Assembly (NCBI GenBank): GCA_945949385.1
Contig: CAMFEL010000119.1
Location: forward strand, 1 to 5,953
Reading direction: 5' to 3'
Length of the DNA: 5,953 nt
From: an uncultured Clostridia bacterium
Lineage (GTDB): Bacteria > Bacillota > Clostridia > Oscillospirales > CAG-272
Part shown: one piece after another, positions 1 through 5,366 of the stretch
How the letters are laid out: the number at the start of each line of letters is the position of its first letter
How positions within the stretch are numbered: position 1 is the stretch's first letter
Translations under genes and position numbers: made by a program
Notes under the pieces: model-generated
What the model was told of the DNA's origin: nothing
The model's input: the letters and a program-made list of their open reading frames with translations, nothing else
Databases searched by the model: none

Positions 1-544
1 TTGAGCCGGAGCGGGAGGTGCCGGGAATAAGGGCAAGCACCTGAAACGCGCCGATACCCAGCGCCGTTTTGCCGTCAATATCCTCCGGGTCCTCAATGCG
101 GTACAGCTTTCCCCTGTGCCGTCTTTCTATAACGATAAACAGAATACCGTAGAAAATAAGCGCGCCCGCGATTATAAAATTGCGCTGAGGGTCCGCAAAC
201 ACCTTTTCGTCCAGAAAATCGTCCAGAAGTATGCCGATGACTCCCGCGGGGACAGCAGCTATAAGGATTTTGCCCCACAGAGACCAGGTGCTTTTTTTCT
301 CCTTTTTGCTCTTTGAAGGAGCAAAGGGATTGAGCCTGTGAAAATACAGCACCACTATTGCAAGTATGGAGCCGAACTGGATGACCACATCAAACATATT
401 GACGAAGTCCTTGCCCAGAGACTCGATATTGAACAGGCTGTCAAGGAGTATAAGGTGTCCCGTGGAGCTTATGGGCAGCCACTCGGTAATTCCCTGAACT
501 ATGCCCGCAAGAAAAGCATAGATTATCTCAATAAGATGTATCAT
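1..544 (-). CDS. uppP: Undecaprenyl-diphosphatase UppP (BacA family), 3' end cut off by window edge
   Basis: This integral membrane enzyme dephosphorylates undecaprenyl pyrophosphate to undecaprenyl phosphate, recycling the lipid carrier for peptidoglycan and other wall polymers; loss or overexpression affects bacitracin sensitivity. The first 181 residues are present, against about 265-280 in the family. The N-terminal signature QGITEWLPISSTGHL is at residues 17-31, with the (E/Q)xxxE motif (Q17, E21) and His30, and the second signature PGTSRSG is at 174-180 with Arg178; together these are the known catalytic residues. Hydrophobic segments lie around 4-24, 50-68, 91-107, 123-139 and 161-174. 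A Lys/Ser-rich loop at 77-85 is probably cytoplasmic. The ATG at 544-542 is preceded by GGAGG with an 8-nt spacer. It starts 45 nt after the U32 gene with no terminator between, so it is probably the last known gene of the rnj operon. Truncation is due only to the window end. Confidence 0.96.
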   Translation of the reverse strand, partial: MIHLIEIIYAFLAGIVQGITEWLPISSTGHLILLDSLFNIESLGKDFVNMFDVVIQFGSILAIVVLYFHRLNPFAPSKSKKEKKSTWSLWGKILIAAVPAGVIGILLDDFLDEKVFADPQRNFIIAGALIFYGILFIVIERRHRGKLYRIEDPEDIDGKTALGIGAFQVLALIPGTSRSGS

Positions 545-589
545 TTATGTAACCTCCAAAGGTATGAAAACCGACGTCCGAAAATGCCG

Positions 590-1834
590 TCACGCCCCGC
601 GGATTATGTCTCCCGGATGCACCTCCATGGGACAGCGCAGCCGAAACAGCATTCCGGGATGGGGAGCGCTTTCAATATCCGTCCCCGCCTCATCACAGAG
701 GCTGTCTGCCTCGAAGCCCTCTCCCACCTTTCCGGGAGTCAGCAGCTCCACTCTCTGTCCCCGCACAAGCTTATTGCGCTGACAGAAAACAGCCGTGCCT
801 CCCGCCTCGCAGCCGGAGACTGCCGTTGCAATATAGGCTTTTTCCCTTATATATCCCGGCTCCGTCACGGTGTTTGCGTCCCTGCGGGGGTCGCTGAAGA
901 AAAAGCCTGTGCCGTACTCTCTGTGGGAAACGCTGTCAAGCTCCCGTCCCAGCGACGGGTCGTAAGAATAGCCGTCGGGGTCGGAAATGTAAGAGTCAAG
1001 GGCAAGCCGATAGGCGTTTGTCACCACGGCGGTGTAATAGGCGCTGCGCACCCTGCCCTCCAGCTTAAAGCTGTCGATACCCGCACGGCAAAGCTCGGGA
1101 ATATGCTCTATCATACACATATCCTTAGAACTCATAACAAAGGTCTCTCCGCCGTCCTCAACGAGCGGAAGCTTTTCGTCGGGACGCTTCTCCTCCGCGA
1201 TCTCGCCGACAAGTGCGCCGCCGCCCGAATATATCCAGCGGCAGGGCTGTGCACAGGCGCCACGGTTTGCGTCGCGCCCCACGTAATACTGGCTGAGAAG
1301 GCAGCGTCCGCTGTATGCAATGCACATGGAGCCGTGTACGAAGCATTCAAGCTCAAGATCTTCGGGAATATTCCGGCGTATCTCCGCCACAGCCGCAAGA
1401 CTCAGCTCCCTTGCAAGCACCACGCGCCGCGCTCCCAGCTCATACCAGGCGCGGCAGGCAGCCGCGGAAACAACGCTTGCCTGAGTGGACACATGGAGCT
1501 CAAGCCCCGGAGCCACGCTTCGAAGAAGCGCCGCCACTCCCAAATCGGATACGATAGCCGCGTCGGCGCCTATATCCTGAAGGAACCGAAGATATTTTTC
1601 AAGAGACGCATATTCGCCGTCGCGGGGCATTATGTTAACGGTCACATACACCTTGACTCCGCGGCTGTGGCAGTATTCAACAGCCTCCCAAAGCTCATTG
1701 TCGGAAAAATTTCCGCTTGCGGCTCTCATTCCGAAAGCGTGACCTGCCAGATATACGGCGTCGGCGCCGAAATAAACGGCGCTTCTGAGCTTTTCAAAAT
1801 CTCCCGCGGGAGACAGTATTTCCGGTCGCTTCAC
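590..1834 (-). CDS. U32 family protein, probable tRNA U34 hydroxylation (TrhP/YrrO-like) enzyme
   Basis: This protein of 414 residues carries the U32 fold (historically 'collagenase-like peptidase'). The N-terminal barrel begins EILSPAG. The U32 signature is at 163-181, with GSMC (C171) and SGRC (C178) followed by LLS. Then come GRDANRGAC (C194) and QPC (C198), and SSKDMC (C240) followed by DSFKLEGR (254-261). In characterised relatives such as UbiU/UbiV, and in TrhP homologues, cysteines of this kind bind a [4Fe-4S] cluster. TrhP (YegQ) and Bacillus YrrN/YrrO use prephenate in 5-hydroxyuridine formation at tRNA position 34. Length and motifs fit the YrrO type best, but the substrate is inferred; RlhA-like rRNA hydroxylation is an alternative. 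The start is chosen as GTG at 1834-1832, which has GGAGG 7 nt upstream. A longer reading from GTG at 1840 would leave only one base after the SD. It starts 2 nt after the Dabb gene's stop, so the two are probably translationally coupled. Confidence 0.9.
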   Translation of the reverse strand: MKRPEILSPAGDFEKLRSAVYFGADAVYLAGHAFGMRAASGNFSDNELWEAVEYCHSRGVKVYVTVNIMPRDGEYASLEKYLRFLQDIGADAAIVSDLGVAALLRSVAPGLELHVSTQASVVSAAACRAWYELGARRVVLARELSLAAVAEIRRNIPEDLELECFVHGSMCIAYSGRCLLSQYYVGRDANRGACAQPCRWIYSGGGALVGEIAEEKRPDEKLPLVEDGGETFVMSSKDMCMIEHIPELCRAGIDSFKLEGRVRSAYYTAVVTNAYRLALDSYISDPDGYSYDPSLGRELDSVSHREYGTGFFFSDPRRDANTVTEPGYIREKAYIATAVSGCEAGGTAVFCQRNKLVRGQRVELLTPGKVGEGFEADSLCDEAGTDIESAPHPGMLFRLRCPMEVHPGDIIRGA

Positions 1835-1836
1835 CG

Positions 1837-2145
1837 TCACTCCTCCGTCTCTGTGTCACAGCACAGACGCAGAGAGGTAAAGGGCCGAACATATTTGTCT
1901 GCGGCGGCGACGTGCTCCGGGTGCTTCTGATACCCCTCAAGCGCCGAAGCGTCGCTGAAAAGAGTCTCCAGCATCATATCTCCGTTTGACGAGGGCAGCA
2001 TATCCGTATAAAGCTTTATTGAAACAAGTCCCGGTATGCGCCCGCCGAGCGCTTCAAGTGCCGTCTTTGCCTCGGCTTTTACTTTTTCCTTCAGCGCGCC
2101 GGAAAGCTCCTCGCGCAGCTTCCATATAATTGTATGCTTTACCAT
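1837..2145 (-). CDS. Dabb family protein (stress-responsive A/B barrel domain)
   Basis: This is a 102-residue single-domain protein. It opens with MVKHTIIWKL, the typical first beta strand of Dabb proteins. It continues with a charged helix (about 11-35), IPGLVSIKL (37-45), DMMLETLFSDASALEGYQKHPEHVAAAD (56-83) with the family's Y-x-x-HP-x-H core, and a final strand around 87-94. Dabb proteins form dimeric alpha/beta barrels; most bacterial members have no known substrate, and a few plant and bacterial relatives are cyclases or stress proteins. The start is taken as ATG at 2145-2143, which has GAGG (2154-2151) overlapping the stop codon of rnj. An in-frame ATG at 2160 would add five residues, lie inside rnj and lack an SD. 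The 7-nt gap from rnj and 2-nt gap to the U32 gene put it firmly in the same operon. Its specific role is unknown. Confidence 0.9.
   Translation of the reverse strand: MVKHTIIWKLREELSGALKEKVKAEAKTALEALGGRIPGLVSIKLYTDMLPSSNGDMMLETLFSDASALEGYQKHPEHVAAADKYVRPFTSLRLCCDTETEE
1842..1846 (-). promoter_or_regulatory. Shine-Dalgarno deciding the start of the U32 gene
   Basis: GGAGG on the minus strand lies inside the last codons of the Dabb gene. It is 7 nt from the GTG at 1834 but only 1 nt from the GTG at 1840, so the 1834 start is preferred. The two candidate starts differ by two residues. Confidence 0.75.
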
Positions 2146-2150
2146 ACTCG

Positions 2151-2154
2151 CCTC
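2151..2154 (-). promoter_or_regulatory. Shine-Dalgarno of the Dabb gene, overlapping the rnj stop codon
   Basis: GAGG on the minus strand shares its first two bases with the rnj TGA stop (2155-2153) and sits 5 nt before the ATG at 2145. This supports the short start of the Dabb gene and suggests its translation is coupled to termination on rnj. Confidence 0.7.
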
Positions 2155-3814
2155 ACACATTCATAATAACGGGAAGTATCATAGGCTTGCGCTTCGTCTT
2201 TGAAAACAGGAATTTCGTAAGGCTTTCCTTGACGCTGTTCTTCATCTGCGTCCACTCGGTCACGCCGTTGTCAAGCGCTTTGGTAAGCACATCGTTTGCA
2301 ATCGCTTTTGCCTCGTTCATAAGCTCCTCTGCCTCTCTTACATATACAAAGCCTCTGGAAATTATGTCCGGTCCGCTGACTATGGCGCGCTCGTCAATAT
2401 CCACCGTCGCCACTACAACGATAAGTCCGTCCTGAGACAGATGACGGCGGTCGCGCAGTACGATATTGCCCACGTCTCCCACGCCGTAGCCGTCTATAAG
2501 CACCCGCCCCGAGGGAACGGTGCCCGCCCGCTTACAGCCGTTTTTGTCAAGCTCCAGCACCTCGCCGATATTCATAACAAATATGTTTGCGGGATCCATG
2601 CCCATATATTCCGCAAGCTCCTTGTGCTGCATCAGATGACGGTACTCGCCGTGTATGGGCATAAAATATTTGGGGCGTATAAGATTGTGCATAAGCTTCA
2701 GTTCCTCGCGGCAGGCGTGACCGGATACGTGCACCTCGGGGTCGTCGTGATACACATTGACTCCCCGCTTATACATTTCGTTTATAATGCGTCCCACCAA
2801 AAGCTCGTTGCCGGGGATCGCATGGGAGGACAGCACCACCAGATCCTTTGAGGTAAGCTCCACCTGCGAATGGTCGGAAAACGCCATTCTGTAAAGCGCG
2901 CTCATAGGCTCGCCCTGGCTGCCCGTGGTAACTACGGTCACCATTTCGTGAGGGTATTTGCTTATCTCGTTTATATCAATAAGTACATTCTGCGGCACAT
3001 TCATATACCCCAGCTCCACGGCGGCGCCCACCACATTCACCATACTGCGCCCTGTGACTGCCACCTTGCGCCCGAATTTTGCGCTGGTGTTGATTATCTG
3101 CTGAACACGGTGCACATTGGAGGAAAAGGTGGCGATTATTATGCGCTTGTCGGTATTGGTAAGAAAAATATGCTCAAGGGAGGAGGCAATAGTCTTTTCC
3201 GAGGGGAGAAAGCCGCTGCGCTCAACATTGGTGGACTCGCACATAAGCAGGTCAACGCCCTCGTTACCGTACTCGCCCAGCCGGGTCACATCCATCATAC
3301 CGCCGTCAATGGGGGAAACATCCAGCTTGAAGTCTCCCGTATGGAGCACCGTAGCGGCGGGACAGCGCACTGCTATGGCGCAGGCGTCCGCGATCGAATG
3401 GTTTACATGGATGAATTCGCAGGAAAAGGCGCCGGCGCGCACAACGCTGCCCGCCTCTACCGTAATAAGCTTTGCGGTTTTCAGAAGCTTATGCTCCGCC
3501 AGCTTGTTTTCAAGTATACCCAGAGTAAGGCGAGTACCGTATATGGGGGGATTTATGCTTCGGAGCACATAGGGCAGCGCTCCGATGTGGTCCTCGTGAC
3601 CGTGGGTGAGAAAAATGCCTCTGATCTTGTCGGAATTTTTCTCCAAATATGTTATATCCGGTATTACCAGATCGATACCAAGCATATCCTCGTCGGGGAA
3701 AGCAAGACCGCAGTCGATTATGATTATGTCGTTGCCGTATTCGAATACCGCCAGGTTTTTGCCGATCTCGCAAAGACCGCCCAGCATCATTACTTTCAGT
3801 TTTTGTTGTGCCAT
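2153..3814 (-). CDS. rnj: Ribonuclease J (metallo-beta-lactamase / beta-CASP family)
   Basis: RNase J combines endoribonuclease and 5'-3' exoribonuclease activity and takes part in mRNA decay and in rRNA and other RNA maturation in the cytoplasm. The 553-residue length is usual. The beta-lactamase domain has the zinc-binding motif HGHEDH (71-76), then His139 (in HVNHS) and Asp161 (in TGDFK). The beta-CASP insert (roughly 210-360) contains ATFSSNVHRVQQI and TTGSQGEP. The domain closes with VSGHA (364-367) and PIHGE (386-390, His388). The C-terminal domain runs from about 450 to the end and includes SQDGLIVVV and ISRGFVYV. All expected metal ligands are present, so it should be active. The ATG follows AAAGGAGG with a 5-nt spacer. 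It is the first gene after the perfect sigma-A promoter and long leader at 3815-4049. Whether it corresponds to J1 or J2 of Bacillus cannot be decided from one copy. Confidence 0.97.
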   Translation of the reverse strand: MAQQKLKVMMLGGLCEIGKNLAVFEYGNDIIIIDCGLAFPDEDMLGIDLVIPDITYLEKNSDKIRGIFLTHGHEDHIGALPYVLRSINPPIYGTRLTLGILENKLAEHKLLKTAKLITVEAGSVVRAGAFSCEFIHVNHSIADACAIAVRCPAATVLHTGDFKLDVSPIDGGMMDVTRLGEYGNEGVDLLMCESTNVERSGFLPSEKTIASSLEHIFLTNTDKRIIIATFSSNVHRVQQIINTSAKFGRKVAVTGRSMVNVVGAAVELGYMNVPQNVLIDINEISKYPHEMVTVVTTGSQGEPMSALYRMAFSDHSQVELTSKDLVVLSSHAIPGNELLVGRIINEMYKRGVNVYHDDPEVHVSGHACREELKLMHNLIRPKYFMPIHGEYRHLMQHKELAEYMGMDPANIFVMNIGEVLELDKNGCKRAGTVPSGRVLIDGYGVGDVGNIVLRDRRHLSQDGLIVVVATVDIDERAIVSGPDIISRGFVYVREAEELMNEAKAIANDVLTKALDNGVTEWTQMKNSVKESLTKFLFSKTKRKPMILPVIMNV

Positions 3815-3920
3815 ATTGGCCTCCTTTCAACAGTTACCGGTTACTTAGATGACTTATTTACCGTTTTTTCTTGTTTACGCAGTTTAATACAACAGTATTT
3901 GTATTTTTCTACAATTGCCG

Positions 3921-3943
3921 AAAAAGCCGTCATTCCGCGGCTT
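3921..3943 (-). terminator. Weak terminator-like hairpin within the rnj leader
   Basis: The minus strand has AAGCCG (3943-3938), an 8-nt loop, then CGGCTT (3929-3924) running into a T run (five T in all, 3925-3921). The stem is only 5-6 bp and the T run is short and followed by CGG, so any termination would be partial or conditional. It lies about 107-129 nt after the inferred transcription start and upstream of rnj, the layout expected of an attenuator. Confidence 0.4.
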
Positions 3944-3963
3944 ATTATGCGTTTGCCTATAAC

Positions 3964-3993
3964 AGAGCCGTCCGAGGGCGGCGGTACGGCTCT
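3964..3993 (-). promoter_or_regulatory. Stable hairpin in the rnj leader
   Basis: The minus strand has AGAGCCGT (3993-3986) and its exact complement ACGGCTCT (3971-3964), an 8-bp stem. Inside it a single bulged A is followed by a further 3-bp CCG/CGG stem, closing a 7-nt loop. A CCT upstream and an AGG downstream could extend the base across an internal loop. No U run follows, so it is not itself a terminator. Confidence 0.65.
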
Positions 3994-4055
3994 CAAGGTC
4001 AGAACAATATTCTATTCAGTGCTTATGCCGAAACGAACAAATTATTCCGTTTATC

Positions 4056-4084
4056 ATTATATCACAGGCGCGGCGTATTGTCAA
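4056..4084 (-). promoter_or_regulatory. Perfect-consensus sigma-A promoter for the rnj operon
   Basis: On the minus strand TTGACA (4084-4079), a 17-nt spacer and TATAAT (4061-4056) match the housekeeping consensus at all 12 positions with optimal spacing. The -35 box contains the TGA stop codon of the upstream small gene. Predicted transcription starts near 4049. Such a strong promoter suggests either high transcription with downstream control or a non-coding RNA product. Confidence 0.88.
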
Positions 4085-4374
4085 GCGTACATAGTTCCGA
4101 GGACGAAAATCAGCATGGCAATGCCGAATAAAAGAGAGCACAGAGACGCCCCCAGAAGCAGCATGGAGCCTCTGCGTCTTCTGCGGCGGCGCGCCGCGGG
4201 AGAAGCGCCCTTTGCGGTCTCTCCCGCTATGCGCATTGCCTCTTTTACCATATCGTCGTCTTTCACGCCGTCACTTGTGTCTTTGCCGCGCTTCAGCACA
4301 AAATATGCTTCCTCGAAAAAGGGGCTCCCCGTGTCGGTTATATGGATTATTTTTTTCTGACAGCCCTTTATCAC
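4081..4374 (-). CDS. Small tail-anchored membrane protein of unknown function, Arg-rich before the membrane segment
   Basis: I do not recognise a named family. The product is 97 residues. An N-terminal part, KKIIHITDTGSPFFEEAYFVLKR (about 7-29), looks like a small folded or conserved segment. A hydrophilic Asp/Lys-rich linker follows (30-60). Seven consecutive arginines (62-68) precede a single hydrophobic segment (71-93) that ends four residues from the C-terminus. By the positive-inside rule the N-terminal part is cytoplasmic and the protein is tail-anchored. The start is taken as GTG at 4374, with AGGAGG 9 nt upstream. The ATG at 4443 is in frame and would add 23 Lys/Arg-rich residues, but it lacks an SD. 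The gene lies upstream of rnj in the same orientation and its stop overlaps the rnj -35 box, so read-through into rnj is possible. No clear promoter of its own was found. Confidence 0.7.
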   Translation of the reverse strand: MIKGCQKKIIHITDTGSPFFEEAYFVLKRGKDTSDGVKDDDMVKEAMRIAGETAKGASPAARRRRRRRGSMLLLGASLCSLLFGIAMLIFVLGTMYA

Positions 4375-4383
4375 CGTCTTTGT

Positions 4384-4389
4384 CCTCCT
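4384..4389 (-). promoter_or_regulatory. Shine-Dalgarno deciding the start of the small membrane protein gene
   Basis: AGGAGG on the minus strand is 9 nt upstream of the GTG at 4374. The alternative in-frame ATG at 4443 is preceded by an A/T-rich stretch with no SD-like sequence. This makes the 97-residue product more likely than the 120-residue one. Confidence 0.6.
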
Positions 4390-4499
4390 TTTGCTTGGCG
4401 GTTTTCGCCTTTTGCCTAAAATCCGCTTTTTTCCATAGCTCATTTGATATATTATTGTCCCCGCCCCGTCTCTTATTCAAAGGGACGCAAAAAAAAGCC

Positions 4500-4527
4500 T
4501 TGAATATAAAAAAATATGTGATATACT
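4500..4527 (+). promoter_or_regulatory. Promoter of deoC with extended -10
   Basis: TTGAAT (4500-4505) and TATACT (4522-4527) are separated by 16 nt, and TG one base before the -10 forms an extended -10 element. The A-rich spacer may add curvature. The predicted start is near 4534, giving a leader of about 39 nt. That leader contains a small inverted repeat, GCAA-5-TTGC (4544-4556), which could be an operator but is too short to claim. Confidence 0.65.
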
Positions 4528-4572
4528 GTAATCGGAAGCAAAAGCAAAATAATTGCCTGAAAGGAAAAACAT

Positions 4573-5241
4573 ATGGAAATTTCGGAAATTCTGTCAAAGG
4601 TAGACCATACCCTGCTGTCGCAGAGTGCCACATGGGACGAAATACGCGCCCTGTGCGACGACGCCCTGAAATATCACACCGCCTCCGTCTGCATTCCTCC
4701 CTCATATGTCAAAAAAGCGGCCGAGTATCTTGCAAAGAGAATTGCGGTTTGCACGGTCATCGGATTTCCCAACGGCTACAACACCACCGCCTGCAAATGC
4801 TTTGAAGCCTCCGACGCCGTAGACGCGGGAGCCGACGAAATCGACATGGTTATAAATGTGGGGTGGCTCAAGGACGGCAGATACGACAATATTCTTTCGG
4901 AGATAAACGCCGTAAAGGCAGCCTGCAAGGGCAGACTTCTTAAAGTGATCATCGAAACCTGTCTTCTCACCGAAGATGAAAAAATCAAAATGTGCGACAT
5001 AGTCAGCGCCTCCGACGCCGACTATATAAAGACCTCCACGGGATTTTCCAAGGGCGGCGCCACGTTTGACGACATAAAGCTTTTCGCCGCTCATATGAAA
5101 AACGGCAAGCACATAAAGGCCGCCGGCGGTATTTCGGGGGTCGAGGACGCGGAGAAGTTCATTTCTCTGGGCGCAGACCGTCTGGGTACCAGCCGCGTTG
5201 TCAAGGCTGTCAAGGGGCTTGAAGCCGACGGCACATATTGA
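4573..5241 (+). CDS. deoC: Deoxyribose-phosphate aldolase
   Basis: DeoC cleaves 2-deoxyribose-5-phosphate to acetaldehyde and glyceraldehyde-3-phosphate in the cytoplasm, the last step of deoxynucleoside catabolism. The 222-residue class I TIM-barrel protein matches the short DeoC form. It opens with ILSKVDHTLL (DHT at 11-13). It has VIGFPNGYN (62-70) and DEIDMVINVG (88-97, with Asp91 matching the E. coli Asp102 proton relay). YIKTSTGF (151-158) holds the Schiff-base Lys153, and IKAAGGI (181-187) holds the second active-site Lys182. The phosphate-binding end is seen in GADRLGTSR (200-208). The ATG is preceded by AAGGA with a 7-nt spacer. The TGA stop lies at the first unit of a hexanucleotide repeat. 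deoD follows on the same strand, consistent with a deo operon. Confidence 0.97.
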   Translation: MEISEILSKVDHTLLSQSATWDEIRALCDDALKYHTASVCIPPSYVKKAAEYLAKRIAVCTVIGFPNGYNTTACKCFEASDAVDAGADEIDMVINVGWLKDGRYDNILSEINAVKAACKGRLLKVIIETCLLTEDEKIKMCDIVSASDADYIKTSTGFSKGGATFDDIKLFAAHMKNGKHIKAAGGISGVEDAEKFISLGADRLGTSRVVKAVKGLEADGTY

Positions 5242-5292
5242 TATTGATCTGATACCGATACTGATACTGATACTGATACTGATACTGATATT
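5240..5292 (+). repeat. Hexanucleotide tandem repeat (GATACT type) between deoC and deoD
   Basis: The array reads GATATT, a 5-nt GATCT, GATACC, five perfect copies of GATACT (5257-5286), then GATATT. It starts inside the deoC stop codon. The perfect central copies with degenerate edges are typical of recent slippage expansion. Read in the deoC frame beyond two stop codons it would encode Asp-Thr repeats; another frame has a TGA in every unit. It lies in the probable deoC-deoD transcript about 75 nt before the deoD start. Confidence 0.9.
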
Positions 5293-5366
5293 GGTTATTG
5301 ACACATTGACCGCCGGGGCGCACCGCCGCCCACAGAGAAAAATACTGTAACGGAAAGGAATTTAAC

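Larger units (their letters stand above)
3815..4049 (-). ncRNA. Long structured 5' leader of rnj, possible attenuator or small RNA
   Basis: The perfect promoter at 4084-4056 should start transcription near 4049, about 235 nt before the rnj ATG. The leader holds no convincing ORF. It contains a stable hairpin (3964-3993), then a terminator-like hairpin with a short U run (3921-3943), then a mostly A/U-rich stretch of about 105 nt ending in the SD. The hairpin arms are near-identical copies (AGCCG and ACGGCT each appear twice), so they could pair in alternative ways. It does not match a riboswitch class that I recognise. It could be a cis-acting attenuator for rnj or the source of an RNA of about 130 nt. 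The start point is inferred, not seen. Confidence 0.45.

Noticed and set aside
338..1930. A 530-codon open frame on the plus strand opposite the U32 and uppP genes
   Set aside because: It is antisense to genes with clear family motifs and good SD sequences, has no recognisable domain and spans two gene boundaries. It reflects codon bias that leaves few stops on the opposite strand.
2870..4360. A 496-codon open frame on the plus strand opposite rnj, its leader and the small membrane gene
   Set aside because: It has no motif or SD and runs across a promoter and leader on the other strand. The minus-strand RNase J frame has all catalytic residues.
4457..4500. A/T-rich stretch with TTGAAT and an 8-T run on the minus strand as promoter or terminator for the small membrane gene
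   Set aside because: TTGAAT is 18-20 nt from only weak -10 candidates (AATAAT/TAATAT), and the T run has no stem before it. Neither can be supported.
4702..5304. A 200-codon open frame on the minus strand beginning with an Ile-Ser repeat
   Set aside because: The Ile-Ser repeat is just the tandem array read in reverse, and the rest is antisense to deoC.
5316..5332. GC-rich inverted repeat GGGCG / CGCCC after deoC as a terminator
   Set aside because: The stem is only 5 bp and is followed by ACAGAGAAAAA, with no T run on the plus strand.
5298..5346. TTGACA before deoD as a possible independent promoter
   Set aside because: No -10-like hexamer lies 15-19 nt downstream; that region is GC-rich (CACCGC). 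The nearest AATACT is about 37 nt away, too far.
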